Source: Gammaproteobacteria bacterium
GTDB taxonomy: Bacteria; Pseudomonadota; Gammaproteobacteria; DSM-16500
NCBI GenBank assembly: GCA_013288125.1
Contig: JABDCN010000014.1
Location: 1 to 41,775 of the forward strand
Length of the DNA: 41,775 bases
Direction of reading: 5' to 3'
This document shows positions 27,800 through 36,626 of the stretch, piece by piece (position 1 is the stretch's first letter; the number at the start of each line of letters is the position of its first letter). Both the position numbers and the translations under genes were made by a program. The notes under the pieces were generated by a model. That model was not told the origin of the DNA, did not search any database, and worked only from the letters and a program-made list of their open reading frames with translations.

Positions 27800-29356
27800 A
27801 TGAGATTATTTTTTTATGTATTTTTACTGGGCATGACGCTTTGTTTTTGTGGTCCGAGTTGGGCCACGACAAAACACAAACATAAAGTGAAGCATAAAAC
27901 ACGAACGGTCCACTCGCGTCACGTTATTTCTGGGCGAAAAAAAACCGCAAAGAAACACACTGGTAAATTTATCAGCAATAAAAGTCGTGCGCCAATCTAT
28001 GGCGATGCCCAATTGATTGATGAAATTAATGGCCTTATCAACAATAGTAAGGCAAGCAATGCAGCCATCGCTGTTTATGTCAAATCCATGACACAACATG
28101 ATACGCTTTACATGCGTAATGCTTATCATTCTTTTATTCCTGCGAGTACACTAAAAATATTTATCGCTGAAGCTTCTTTATTATATCTTGGTCCTGAATA
28201 TCGTTTTTCAACACAATTACTCACGGATGCAAAATCTTTAAAAAATGGTGTCTTGAATGGCAATCTTTATATTATGTTAAGCGGGGATCCTTCACTGACG
28301 TATGCTGATTTACAAGCATTATTGTCGTCACTGAATAGTTATCAAATTCGTACGATTACAGGTAATGTTTATATTGATTATACTGCTTATGATAACGATT
28401 ATTATGGTCCTGGTTGGGATTGGAAAGATAGAAAATATTGTTATGGCGCACCTATTAGCGGCAGTATCATCAATCATAATTGTTTAACATTTGCGATTTC
28501 TCCTTCTGCAGTAGGACAATCAGCGCATATTGTTCGATCAGATAAATATTTTTATCCGACTATTCATAATGCGGTGGTCACTAAAACAAAAAAAACGCGA
28601 AATTGTTCTTTACGTTTATCAACAGGTGAAGCAGGCTCTATTAATTTAGAAGGATGTATGCCAACCGGACGATATGTGTGGGGATTGAATTATGTTGTCG
28701 ATAATATTCCTGCTTATAATCGCGCCTTATTTACTAATTTGTTGAAGCAATCATCCGTTAATGTGCAGGGAATAGTCTTATCAGGTGTTGCACCACGTCA
28801 TTTGACTTTTATCACGAGTCATAATTCAAAGCCTTTACGCGAATTAATTAGCGATATGATGAAAAAATCAGATAACGTGATTGCAGAGACATTATTTAAA
28901 AAGATGAGTCAATTATATAATCATCGTCCGGGTAGCTGGTCAGGGGGGAGTTATGCTGTTCCTAAGATTTTATCTCAACGAATGGGCTTGGATACGCGTG
29001 GATTGAGAGTATTGGATGGGTCGGGTATATCGCCTGCTAACTTAACGACGCCAGTACAAATGATGCAAGTATTGAATTATGCTTTTCATCATTCTACAAA
29101 TGATGATTTTGTGAATGCATTGCCGATAGCCGGTATTGATGGCACGCTTAAAAATCGTATGGGAAATATTGCGCACAAAGTGCGTGCAAAAACAGGAACT
29201 ATTTCTGGCGTGATTAGTTTAGCAGGTTATGTTGTTACCGCAGATCAAGAACCATTGGCTTTTGTCATTATGATTAATGGGAGCAAAGGGTTAGCTTGGC
29301 GTTATCGCGCGCTGGAAGATAAGATTGCAACGGCGTTGACGCAGTATAGAAGATGA
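27800..29356 (+). CDS. dacB: D-alanyl-D-alanine carboxypeptidase/endopeptidase (PBP4 type)
   Basis: This periplasmic class C penicillin-binding protein trims peptidoglycan side chains and cuts crosslinks. A signal peptide (MRLFFYVFLLGMTLCFCG, cleaved after SWA) is followed by an unusual His/Lys-rich linker (TKHKHKVKHKTRT). Catalytic motifs: SxxK in IPASTLKIF (Ser about 116), SxN in KKSDNVIAE (about 356), KTG in VRAKTGTISGVIS (about 463). The insert domain between SxxK and SxN is typical of PBP4. It has 518 residues against 477 in E. coli. GGAG lies upstream of the ATG. It is followed by a terminator-like hairpin. Confidence 0.92.
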   Translation: MRLFFYVFLLGMTLCFCGPSWATTKHKHKVKHKTRTVHSRHVISGRKKTAKKHTGKFISNKSRAPIYGDAQLIDEINGLINNSKASNAAIAVYVKSMTQHDTLYMRNAYHSFIPASTLKIFIAEASLLYLGPEYRFSTQLLTDAKSLKNGVLNGNLYIMLSGDPSLTYADLQALLSSLNSYQIRTITGNVYIDYTAYDNDYYGPGWDWKDRKYCYGAPISGSIINHNCLTFAISPSAVGQSAHIVRSDKYFYPTIHNAVVTKTKKTRNCSLRLSTGEAGSINLEGCMPTGRYVWGLNYVVDNIPAYNRALFTNLLKQSSVNVQGIVLSGVAPRHLTFITSHNSKPLRELISDMMKKSDNVIAETLFKKMSQLYNHRPGSWSGGSYAVPKILSQRMGLDTRGLRVLDGSGISPANLTTPVQMMQVLNYAFHHSTNDDFVNALPIAGIDGTLKNRMGNIAHKVRAKTGTISGVISLAGYVVTADQEPLAFVIMINGSKGLAWRYRALEDKIATALTQYRR

Positions 29357-29373
29357 AGTGTATGTTTATGAGG

Positions 29374-29518
29374 TTGTCATCCTGAGCGTAGCGAAGGATC
29401 ACTAAGCAAGTACCATGTCGTATTTTAGCGATCCTTCGCTACGTTCAGGATGACAATCTGTTCAGAATGATAAACGCTCGTCCTGAGGAGCGCACGTAGT
29501 GCGCGTCTCGAAGGATGC
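29374..29518. repeat. Dispersed hairpin repeats, probable bidirectional terminator
   Basis: TTGTCATCCTGAGCGTAGCG... at 29374-29405 pairs with its inverse at 29425-29456 (32-base arms, two mismatches). A second fragment (CGTCCTGAGGAGCGC to CGAAGGATG, with a GCGCACGTAGTGCGC hairpin) follows to 29518. The pair fills the gap between convergent dacB and the methyltransferase gene and belongs to the same family as the repeat at 23847-23965. Confidence 0.82.
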
Positions 29519-29519
29519 A

Positions 29520-30191
29520 TTATTTTTTCACTAACTTTAAATAAGTCTGTGGCGAAATCCCAAATCGACAATAATAACTCCCATCAATTTTCAATCCACA
29601 AGCTTCAATATCTTTTTTAAACGTATAAAAAGAAATTGGTACTCTATCAATCGGTTTTTTATTTTTGAGAAAATTTTTCACTTTGCTAAAGCAAGCAGAT
29701 AACGACAAACTATTAAAGAATGAAACAATAATCGGCCCATCAGTGACGCGCATTAATTCTTTTAATGCAGCACGACGTGTTTCAGCAGCAGGATAATGAT
29801 GAAACAGTCGATTACACACCGCCGCTTGAAAAGTATGATCAGGATGACGGATTGACATAATGTCTTGTTGTTCAAATGAAATATCAGACACATGTAATTG
29901 TTTATTAGCTTCTTCAATCATGTGAACAGAATAATCAGCGCCAGTTACACGAAAACCTAATTCATAAAGAAAGTAAGAAATTCTGCCCGTGCCACAAGGT
30001 AAATCTAAAATAAGTGATTGTTTAGATGTGCTTGCGAGTGCTTGACGAATACAGTTTTGTTCACGTTTGTTTTTTTTGCTAAAGAGATGTCGTTGACTAT
30101 AAATTTGCGCTGCTTTTTCACTACTAAATCTCGATTTACATATTTCGTAAGTATATTGTGAGAAGGGGGTGATCTTATCCATGGCTGACAT
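29520..30191 (-). CDS. Class I SAM-dependent methyltransferase
   Basis: The 223 residues contain motif I LILDLPCGTGRISYFLYELG near residue 60 (SAM-binding glycine loop), the motif II acidic ADYSVHMIEEANKQL, and AAVCNRLFHHYPAAETRRAA (motif IV region with PAAE). It resembles UbiE/COQ5-like small-molecule methyltransferases, but the substrate cannot be told. AAGGAAAA lies upstream of the ATG at 30191; an internal ATG at 30182 is also possible. It is divergent from a kinase-like gene that also looks envelope-related. Confidence 0.85.
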   Translation of the reverse strand: MSAMDKITPFSQYTYEICKSRFSSEKAAQIYSQRHLFSKKNKREQNCIRQALASTSKQSLILDLPCGTGRISYFLYELGFRVTGADYSVHMIEEANKQLHVSDISFEQQDIMSIRHPDHTFQAAVCNRLFHHYPAAETRRAALKELMRVTDGPIIVSFFNSLSLSACFSKVKNFLKNKKPIDRVPISFYTFKKDIEACGLKIDGSYYCRFGISPQTYLKLVKK

Positions 30192-30296
30192 GATGATTTT
30201 CCTTAAAAAGAAGCATGATAAAGAATAAAAGTTTGATTGTAAATGATGATTGTTTTGTTAGAATAAATGAAATGGACAGGATTGAAAGGATTTATC

Positions 30297-30947
30297 ATGG
30301 CCACTCTCCCTATATTTTTAGAGAACCATCAAGAAGGATCATTTCTGATTCGATCATGTCGGCACGGGCCTAAAGTGATTGAAACAAAAGCGGGAGAAAT
30401 CATTAAAATTTTTTATCCTAAAAATCGATTGTCATCTACGATGTATTATCCTTATGCCGAACGTTTTCGTAAAAACGCGCATCAATTATCTCGACTCGCA
30501 TTTAATGTGCCATTGATCAAATCATTTTATTTTTGTGAGCGTACAAAAATACATATGCTTTCTTATGAAAAATTACCTGGTGAAGATGTTTGTTTGCTTG
30601 TTCATGAAGGAAATTCAGATATTCTTTATGACGTGATTGGTTATGTTAAAATATTACATGAAAAAGGTGTTTTATTTCGCGCGATTCATTTATCTAATTT
30701 GTTATGTCAAGGTGAAAAAAAATTTGCATTAGTCGATATTGCAGATGTGAAAATACAAAGAAGATCGTTATCGTTATATCAACGCTATAGAAATTTGAAA
30801 CATCTTTTTTTGTATGGGGAAGATAGAAATAAATGGGAAGAGAGAGGTATTATCAATTGGCTTGAATATTATTGCGATATTGCAAATTTAAATTTTTTTG
30901 CTAGGAAAATTTTGATTAAATATTTTAGGTATAGACATTTAAGATAA
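30297..30947 (+). CDS. Kdo/WaaP-like lipopolysaccharide kinase family protein
   Basis: The ATG at 30297 is preferred over 30267 because AAAGGA sits 7 bases before it; this gives a 216-residue protein. It has a protein-kinase-like fold: an early IKIFYPKNR lysine region, then LSYEKLPGEDVCLLV, the catalytic-loop-like LHEKGVLFRAIHLSNLLC near residue 120 and the metal-binding-like FALVDIADVKIQ near 146. The H-x-x-N and D-I pattern matches the Kdo kinase/WaaP/toluene-tolerance family. The catalytic Asp of the usual HGDxxxxN is replaced by Ala-Ile-His, so activity is uncertain. It is not next to other LPS genes here. Confidence 0.65.
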   Translation: MATLPIFLENHQEGSFLIRSCRHGPKVIETKAGEIIKIFYPKNRLSSTMYYPYAERFRKNAHQLSRLAFNVPLIKSFYFCERTKIHMLSYEKLPGEDVCLLVHEGNSDILYDVIGYVKILHEKGVLFRAIHLSNLLCQGEKKFALVDIADVKIQRRSLSLYQRYRNLKHLFLYGEDRNKWEERGIINWLEYYCDIANLNFFARKILIKYFRYRHLR

Positions 30948-30992
30948 TTAGTAGTTACTAATTAAGATTTTTGTTGTGGCGAGGTTTTAATT

Positions 30993-31105
30993 CGAGTAGG
31001 GGCCAGGTGGATTAATTTTTCCGAGTAGGGGCCGGTGGATTAATTTTTCCGAGTAGGGCCAGGTGGATTAATTTTTCCGAGTAGGGCCAGGTGGATTAAT
31101 CTTTG
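30993..31105 (+). repeat. Four tandem copies of an element end (28-29 bp period)
   Basis: CGAGTAGGGGCCAGGTGGAT plus TAATTTTTC repeats starting at 30993, 31022, 31050 and 31078. The last copy continues into the inverted repeat of the element at 31088. It matches the behaviour seen at 3008-3060. Confidence 0.88.
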
Positions 31106-31279
31106 TAAAAAAATAAGTCTGGTATCAAGAGTCTATGAATATCAGTACGGCCCGCGCAACGGTACAATTTCTTCAAATAAAATTCTAGAATCGTAACTTC
31201 GATTAAGCAACAATGATACGGGCCTTATATTCTTCGATACAGTAATGACTTATTTTTTTAAAAGATTAAATCCACCTGC
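31088..31279 (+). mobile_element. MITE-like element, copy B (192 bp)
   Basis: The ends are CAGGTGGATTAATCTTTG and the inverse AAAGATTAAATCCACCTG, with AAAAAAATAAGTC just inside each. The core is ACGGCCCGCGCAACGGTACA then GTAACTTCGATTAAGCAACA and TGATACGGGCC. It is almost identical to the inverted copy at 31619-31809 and clearly related to 3050-3239. It encodes nothing. Confidence 0.88.
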
Positions 31280-31312
31280 CCTATCTTCTTTCGCTGATAA
31301 TTAAAACAAAAG

Positions 31313-31398
31313 CAAAAAGAAAAAGCAAAAAGAAAAAGCAAAAAGAAAAAGCAAAAAGAAAAAGCAAAAAGAAAAAGCAAAAAGAAAAAGCAAAAGGT
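31313..31398 (+). repeat. 13-bp purine tandem repeat (seven units)
   Basis: The unit GCAAAAAGAAAAA repeats from 31313 at exact 13-base steps. One end of it coincides with the edge of the long inverted duplication. A frame on the minus strand across it gives only FFLLFLFAFSFC-type low complexity and is not a gene. Confidence 0.9.
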
Positions 31399-31524
31399 AT
31401 AGTTAAATCTAAAGATAGCCGTCTTTGAAAAAGGTATTTTATAAAAATAGAGATAAGAATAATATTTTGTGATGTTGTTGCACGAATCAAGTTTGTCGTT
31501 GCGAGGAGCATAAACAAAACTGTT

Positions 31525-31560
31525 CCCTCCCCTCCAGCGTTTTTTTGCTGGAGGGGAGGG
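31525..31560. repeat. GC-rich hairpin, second copy of the 15942 repeat
   Basis: CCCTCCCCTCCAGC at 31525-31538 and GCTGGAGGGGAGGG at 31547-31560 form a 14-bp stem. The flanking AAAACTGTT and GTTAGGGAGGGGAGGT also match the copy at 15942-15972. It sits in the spacer of the long inverted duplication. Confidence 0.8.
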
Positions 31561-31618
31561 TTAGGGAGGGGAGGTAAGTTTTTGCTTTTGTTTTAATTAT
31601 CAGCGGAAGAAGACAGGG

Positions 31619-31809
31619 CAGGTGGATTTAATCTTTTAAAAAAATAAGTCATTACTGTATCGAAGAATATAAGGCCCGTATCATTGTTGCTTAATCGAAG
31701 TTACGATTCTAGGATTTTCTTTGAAGAGATTGTACCGTTGCGCGGGCCGTGCTGATATTCATAGACTCTTGATACCAGACTTATTTTTTTACAAAGATTA
31801 ATCCACCTG
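31619..31809 (-). mobile_element. MITE-like element, copy C (191 bp, inverted)
   Basis: This is the reverse complement of copy B, with only a few base differences, starting CAGGTGGATTTAATCTTTTA and ending AAAGATTAATCCACCTG. Flanking bases outside the element (CTGATAATTAAAACAAAAGC on the inner side, CGAGTAGGGC on the outer) are duplicated too, so the pair makes two 242-base arms. The 893-base gap from 30947 to 31840 holds only these repeats. Confidence 0.88.
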
Positions 31810-31839
31810 GCCCTACTCGGATGGAGACCTCTAAATAGA

Positions 31840-33426
31840 TTAACCGCGTTTTTTGTTTCCTGAGTTATCATTCATATAAGTTTTTTTTCGATATTTATTT
31901 TTATTTATATTACTCTTACTACTCTTATAACTTTTATTGCTCTCATTTTCTTTATTACTTCTATAACTTTTATTGCTCTCATTTTCCTTGTTACTTCTAT
32001 AACTTTTATTACCCTGATTTTCCTTATTACTCTTATAACTTTTATCACCCTTATTATCTTTACTACCCTGATTTTCCTGATTATTGTGATTACTTTTAGC
32101 ATATTTACTATTATTTTTTTTACCTTTGAATTTAAATGGCTTATTCTCACTACCTTCATGCTTATTTTTATCGTTTCCATTTCCATTTCTATTTCTATTT
32201 TTATTTTTACTCCTATCATTCCTCGGGTTTTTTCGAGGATTTTTTTCTGCTTGATTCCATTCTTTTCCATCGCTCCCACTTCCTCCACTTCCTCCACTTC
32301 CCATTTCAGGAGAATGAATCAAATGAATGCGTTGTCCGATATATTTTTCTATACGTTGTAAATGTCGCACATCAGTTGGTAAAACAAATGAAATAGCCGT
32401 ACCTGCTTTGCCTGCACGTCCCGTGCGTCCAATACGATGTACGTAATCTTCACAAAATTTGGGTAAATCGTAATTGATGACATGTGTAATATCTTGAATA
32501 TCAATGCCGCGTGCAGCCACATCCGTTGCAACTAAAAATTGAATTTTACCAGAACGGAATTGCTCAATCGTTCGATTACGCACGTTTTGCCGCAAATCAC
32601 CATGTAAGGGAGCAGCAGCAAAGCCATCATCTTGCAATTGTGCGGCGAGTTTGTCTGCATTTATTTTTGTAGCAGAAAACACAATGGCTTTATAAATGGC
32701 GGCATCATTCAAGATATGTTTTAACATACGGGATTTATGCTGCAAATTATTAGTCTTATACATTTCTTGTTTGATTTTAGAGGGCGCTATTTTTTCACTT
32801 GATACATCAATTCGCACAGGATTTTTTAGGAGTTGAGAGATTATTTTTGTTAATTTATTATCAATCGTTGCGCTAAATAATAAGGTTTGACGATGTTGAG
32901 GGGTGAGTTTTGCAATATATTTTACTTCATCAATAAAACCCATATCTAACATGCGATCTGCTTCATCTAATATCAGCATGCTGATGCCAGATAAATCGAC
33001 GCGTTTTTGTTCGATGTGATCCAATAAGCGACCTGGTGTTGCAATAATGATATCTGCACCGCGCATTAAATCTTTTATTTGACCGCCATAAGGCATGCCG
33101 CCAACGAGATTTGCTATACTAAAACGAAGATATTTCCCATAATTTCGTGCAGATTTTGTAATTTGTGTAGCGAGTTCACGCGTTGGCGTCAAGATTAAAA
33201 TAAGTGGTTTTTTGCCAGGACAGGGAGGTTGTTTGCTTAATAAATCTAAAGCAGGTAAAACAAAAGCTGCCGTTTTGCCTGTTCCTGTTTGCGCGGATAC
33301 AACCACGTCATGATGGTTTAATATTTTTGGAATAGAAAGCGATTGAACGGGCGTTGGGTTTTCATAACCACATAAGTTTAACGCTTGATAAATGGGGGGG
33401 GCTAAATTAAAGCTAGGAAATGACAC
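31840..33426 (-). CDS. rhlE: DEAD-box RNA helicase, RhlE-like, with long repetitive tail
   Basis: This ATP-dependent RNA helicase would act in RNA remodelling or ribosome assembly. The helicase core (about 1-370) has Q-motif FESF-like start (SFPSFNLAPPIYQALNLCGY), motif I AQTGTGKTAAF, Ia PTRELATQI, Ib TPGRLLDHIE, II LDEADRMLDMGF, III SAT, V VATDVAARGIDI and VI HRIGRTGRAG. The remaining 150 or so residues are Lys/Asn/Ser/Gly-rich and disordered, with a 12-residue unit (NKSYRSNKENES) repeated about four times at 31905-32060. The tail probably binds RNA non-specifically. Length 528; most RhlE proteins have shorter tails. Confidence 0.9.
   Translation of the reverse strand: MSFPSFNLAPPIYQALNLCGYENPTPVQSLSIPKILNHHDVVVSAQTGTGKTAAFVLPALDLLSKQPPCPGKKPLILILTPTRELATQITKSARNYGKYLRFSIANLVGGMPYGGQIKDLMRGADIIIATPGRLLDHIEQKRVDLSGISMLILDEADRMLDMGFIDEVKYIAKLTPQHRQTLLFSATIDNKLTKIISQLLKNPVRIDVSSEKIAPSKIKQEMYKTNNLQHKSRMLKHILNDAAIYKAIVFSATKINADKLAAQLQDDGFAAAPLHGDLRQNVRNRTIEQFRSGKIQFLVATDVAARGIDIQDITHVINYDLPKFCEDYVHRIGRTGRAGKAGTAISFVLPTDVRHLQRIEKYIGQRIHLIHSPEMGSGGSGGSGSDGKEWNQAEKNPRKNPRNDRSKNKNRNRNGNGNDKNKHEGSENKPFKFKGKKNNSKYAKSNHNNQENQGSKDNKGDKSYKSNKENQGNKSYRSNKENESNKSYRSNKENESNKSYKSSKSNINKNKYRKKTYMNDNSGNKKRG
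31905..32060 (-). repeat. 36-bp coding tandem repeat in rhlE
   Basis: A 36-base unit (minus strand, encoding NKSYRSNKENES with slight variants) repeats about four times at the 3' end of the helicase gene. Such repeats can change copy number by slippage, so tail length may vary between strains. Confidence 0.8.
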
Positions 33427-33559
33427 GATTATCTTCCTCGTTATTTTTGAGTTTTATCGGTACAGCGCGGGATTGTGCTGATATTTCGATTCTGCTACCG
33501 CTATATGACCATTATATTCACATAAAAGCAAGAAAAATTCACAGATTAGCTTAATTGTA

Positions 33560-34525
33560 TCACACACGTGAAAAGTCAAAGCTCAAAATATCAGCAATAT
33601 TTGTGCATTTTGTAGCCAACATGACGAGTCGATCTAACCCCAATGCAACGCCTGAACAATCGGGTAATCCATGCATTAATGCGTCTAAAAATAACTCATC
33701 TATTGGTAAGGTATTAAGACCTAAGGCTTTTCTTTCTTCTAAATTATTCTCAAATCGTTTACGTTGTTCGTGCGCATCTTGTAATTCATAAAATCCATTG
33801 GCTAATTCAATACCACGAAAATATACTTCAAAACGCGCCGCGGTGGGCGGATGGCCAGGTTGAATGCGTGCGAGTGCAGCTTGAGAAACAGGGAAATCAT
33901 AAATAAAAAAAGGTTGAGTATGATCAAAACGCGGTTCGATGAGATGTGTCATCAGAAAAATTAACCAACTGTCACGATTATATAAATCACCAGCTAATTG
34001 AATATTTTCTTTTAGGGCACATGTTTTTAAATCATCGATACTTGCGGTATTCACATCAATCATTAAATACGTTTGAAACATATCGGCATAACTTAAGCGT
34101 TTTGCGCGAGGCGTTTCTAATATTAATTGCAGTAATTCATCCATTTCATTCATTAAGGCATGATGATCAAAGCCAGGTTGATACCACTCTATCATCGTAA
34201 ATTCTGGATTATGCAATCGTCCCACTTCACCTTGTCTAAATGATTTTGTGATTTGATAAATGGCGCCACACCCCGCAGCGAGTAAACGTTTCATGGCATA
34301 TTCTGGTGAAGTTTGTAAATAATAACGTAATTCTTTTTCATGAGGATGTGCTTTAAATAAAGCAGGAATACTTTCAATAAAGGGATCCGTCACAGACGTA
34401 TGACACATCAGTGGTGTTTCTACTTCCAAAACACCACGCGCATTAAAAAAATCGCGAATTTGTTTTAAAATTCGCGCACGGATTTTTAAGTGTGATAAAG
34501 ACGCAGAGGGTTGCCAAGGATTCAA
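33560..34525 (-). CDS. epmA: Elongation factor P--(R)-beta-lysine ligase
   Basis: EpmA (PoxA/GenX) is a class II lysyl-tRNA-synthetase paralogue that attaches (R)-beta-lysine to EF-P. The 321 residues start LKIRARILKQIRDFFNARGV and EVETPLM, with motif 2 TKSFRQGEVGRLHNPEFTMI and EWYQPG, and motif 3 GVALGLDRLVMLATK. It lacks the N-terminal anticodon-binding domain of LysRS, so the short length fits EpmA. It starts 2 bases after the efp stop, so enzyme and substrate are co-expressed. The EpmB aminomutase is not in the window. Confidence 0.94.
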   Translation of the reverse strand: MNPWQPSASLSHLKIRARILKQIRDFFNARGVLEVETPLMCHTSVTDPFIESIPALFKAHPHEKELRYYLQTSPEYAMKRLLAAGCGAIYQITKSFRQGEVGRLHNPEFTMIEWYQPGFDHHALMNEMDELLQLILETPRAKRLSYADMFQTYLMIDVNTASIDDLKTCALKENIQLAGDLYNRDSWLIFLMTHLIEPRFDHTQPFFIYDFPVSQAALARIQPGHPPTAARFEVYFRGIELANGFYELQDAHEQRKRFENNLEERKALGLNTLPIDELFLDALMHGLPDCSGVALGLDRLVMLATKCTNIADILSFDFSRV

Positions 34526-34527
34526 TG

Positions 34528-35097
34528 TTACTCCTTCGCGCGAGAAACATATTCACCTGTGCGCGTATCGACTTTGATGACTTCGCCTTCTTGAATAAAT
34601 AAAGGGATACGAACAATTGCGCCGCTTTCTAATTTTGCTGGTTTGCCTCCGCCGCCGGCAGTATCTCCTTTCACGCCAGGATCAGTTTCTACAATTTTCA
34701 AATTAACAAAAATAGGTGGAACGACCAAAATAGGCGCGCCATTCCATAAGGTTAATTTGCATTCACATTGTTCTTTTAACCAGAGTTTAGCATCGGATAC
34801 TTCAGCTTCATGTAAGGCATATTGTTCATAGGTTTCTGTTGCCATGAAGTTCCAAGTGGTGCCGTCGCCATAAAGATATTGTGCATCGATTTCGATAACA
34901 TCGGCAGCAGGAATACTGTCACCCGATTTATAAGTTCTTTCAATCACGCGTCCCGTTTTTAAATTGCGATAACGTAAGCGATTAAATGCTTGGCCTTTTC
35001 CTGGTTTGACAAATTCATTATCGACGACAACGCAAGGATCGTTATCAATAATGAGTTTCATGCCGCCGCGAATTTCATTTAAACCATATTCAGACAT
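34528..35097 (-). CDS. efp: Translation elongation factor P
   Basis: EF-P relieves ribosome stalling at polyproline. The 189 residues (typical length) form three beta-barrel domains. The modified lysine is Lys34 in the loop [14 protein letters not shown], consistent with beta-lysylation by the neighbouring EpmA. The middle signature [20 protein letters not shown] and the C-terminal [20 protein letters not shown] are as expected. It follows the POT transporter stop by 3 bases and precedes epmA by 2. Confidence 0.96.
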   Translation of the reverse strand: MSEYGLNEIRGGMKLIIDNDPCVVVDNEFVKPGKGQAFNRLRYRNLKTGRVIERTYKSGDSIPAADVIEIDAQYLYGDGTTWNFMATETYEQYALHEAEVSDAKLWLKEQCECKLTLWNGAPILVVPPIFVNLKIVETDPGVKGDTAGGGGKPAKLESGAIVRIPLFIQEGEVIKVDTRTGEYVSRAKE

Positions 35098-35100
35098 CTC

Positions 35101-36531
35101 TTATTCCCTCAACCATTTTTTAAATGTGATATGTAAAAAGAATAGAAAAATAGCAACAACAAAAGCGAGATACGCATAATTTAAAAAAGCATCTTGATAA
35201 ATACTCAATTTTTCTGCATTTGTTTGTATTGCTTCAGGAATACTTGCCATTTTTGCTAACATGCCAGCAAAGATACCACCAAAACCGGTTGCAACAAACC
35301 AAATTCCCATCATCATGCCTGTTAAATGAGGTGGTGCTAATTGTGTGATAGCAGATAATCCAATGGGGGATAACAATAACTCACCTATTGTAATGACTAA
35401 GTAAGCAAAAAATACCCAAAGGGGATTAATTAATCCACTGTCATTGATAAAGGACGTACTGATACTTAATATGACAAAGGCTAAACCAGCAAAGAAAATG
35501 CCCAGTGTAAATTTAGTGATGGGAGAAGGATTCATTCTGTTACGCCCTAATGCATCCCATGACCAAGCAAAAAATGGTCCAAGTAAAATAATAAAGACAG
35601 CTTCAGATGCGTAAAACACAGTAGTTGTTAAGGGTATGCCAAATAAATTCTTTTCAACTAATCGCTCTACAAATAAATTCGCAGAGATAAAAATTTGCAA
35701 AAATAAAGTCCAGAACACGATAGAAGAAATAATGAGTATATTAAGCAAGATCATGCGTTTTCGATACTCAGGTGTTTGCATCAATGTCAATCCTGTCAGG
35801 AAGATTAACAAAATAATACCGGTACCAGGTAAAAGATAATTAGCGACCGCATGCATTTTTAATAAAAAACTTAATCCTGCAATGATCAGTAAACAATAAA
35901 ATAAGAAACGAAAAATAAAAGGACGACGTTTTGGTGGAAAAGGTTTTAAACCATGCAGATGTTTCGCACCAGATAAAAAAGCAAATACGCCAATGATCAT
36001 GCCTATGCTGGCTAACGAAAACGTTACATTCCAACCGTATAAAGATTTGATATAGCCAGAAGCGCCTGATAAGGCAGAACCCAAATTGATGCCAATATAA
36101 AAAATAGTAAAACCTGAATCTCGACGGGGATCATGGGGGGCGTATTGTGTGCCTAATAAACTAGAAATATTAGGTTTGAATAAGCCGTTTCCGCAAATAA
36201 TGACGGCGAGAGAAGGATAAAACAAGGCGGTGGTGGAAGAAAAAGCGAGTAAAGCATAACCTAGCACTAAAAAAAGACCGCCCCATAAAATAGAGACTTT
36301 AAATCCGAGTACTTTGTCAGCTAAATATCCGCCAACAAAAGGTGAAATATAAACTAATCCCATGAAGGTGCCAGAGATCGTATCACTGACTACATCTGAA
36401 AAACCAAAATGTTCTGTCATGTATAAAACGAGTAACCCTTGTACGACATAAAAACCAAAGCGTTCCCACATTTCAGTGAGAAATAAAAAAGGCAATACTT
36501 TAGGGTGGTGAGTCGATGTGTTTCTGTCCAT
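35101..36531 (-). CDS. Proton-dependent oligopeptide (POT/PTR2) transporter
   Basis: This 476-residue inner-membrane transporter imports di- or tripeptides with protons. The N-terminus carries the POT signature ExxER in LTEMWERFGFYVVQGLLVLY. A PTR2-like segment GGYLADKVLGFKVSILWGGL follows, then FYIGINLGSALSGASGYIKS. About 12-14 hydrophobic helices are visible, and the loop ITIGELLLSPIGLSAITQLA matches the C-terminal POT region. It lies 3 bases before efp on the same strand and downstream of the SulP gene, close to oligopeptidase A, which suggests peptide uptake and breakdown. Confidence 0.9.
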   Translation of the reverse strand: MDRNTSTHHPKVLPFLFLTEMWERFGFYVVQGLLVLYMTEHFGFSDVVSDTISGTFMGLVYISPFVGGYLADKVLGFKVSILWGGLFLVLGYALLAFSSTTALFYPSLAVIICGNGLFKPNISSLLGTQYAPHDPRRDSGFTIFYIGINLGSALSGASGYIKSLYGWNVTFSLASIGMIIGVFAFLSGAKHLHGLKPFPPKRRPFIFRFLFYCLLIIAGLSFLLKMHAVANYLLPGTGIILLIFLTGLTLMQTPEYRKRMILLNILIISSIVFWTLFLQIFISANLFVERLVEKNLFGIPLTTTVFYASEAVFIILLGPFFAWSWDALGRNRMNPSPITKFTLGIFFAGLAFVILSISTSFINDSGLINPLWVFFAYLVITIGELLLSPIGLSAITQLAPPHLTGMMMGIWFVATGFGGIFAGMLAKMASIPEAIQTNAEKLSIYQDAFLNYAYLAFVVAIFLFFLHITFKKWLRE

Positions 36532-36626
36532 GACAATTCTCCCATGTATGAGAATAGCTAAAGGACAGTTATTATGGCGAGGCTGAGGCGGTTTGTCATC
36601 ATTCTTACTTCAGGGCTTGCTTAGTT

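Noticed and set aside
31281-31517. Minus-strand frame with FFLLFLFAFSFC repeats
   Set aside because: It is low-complexity translation of the 13-bp purine repeat.
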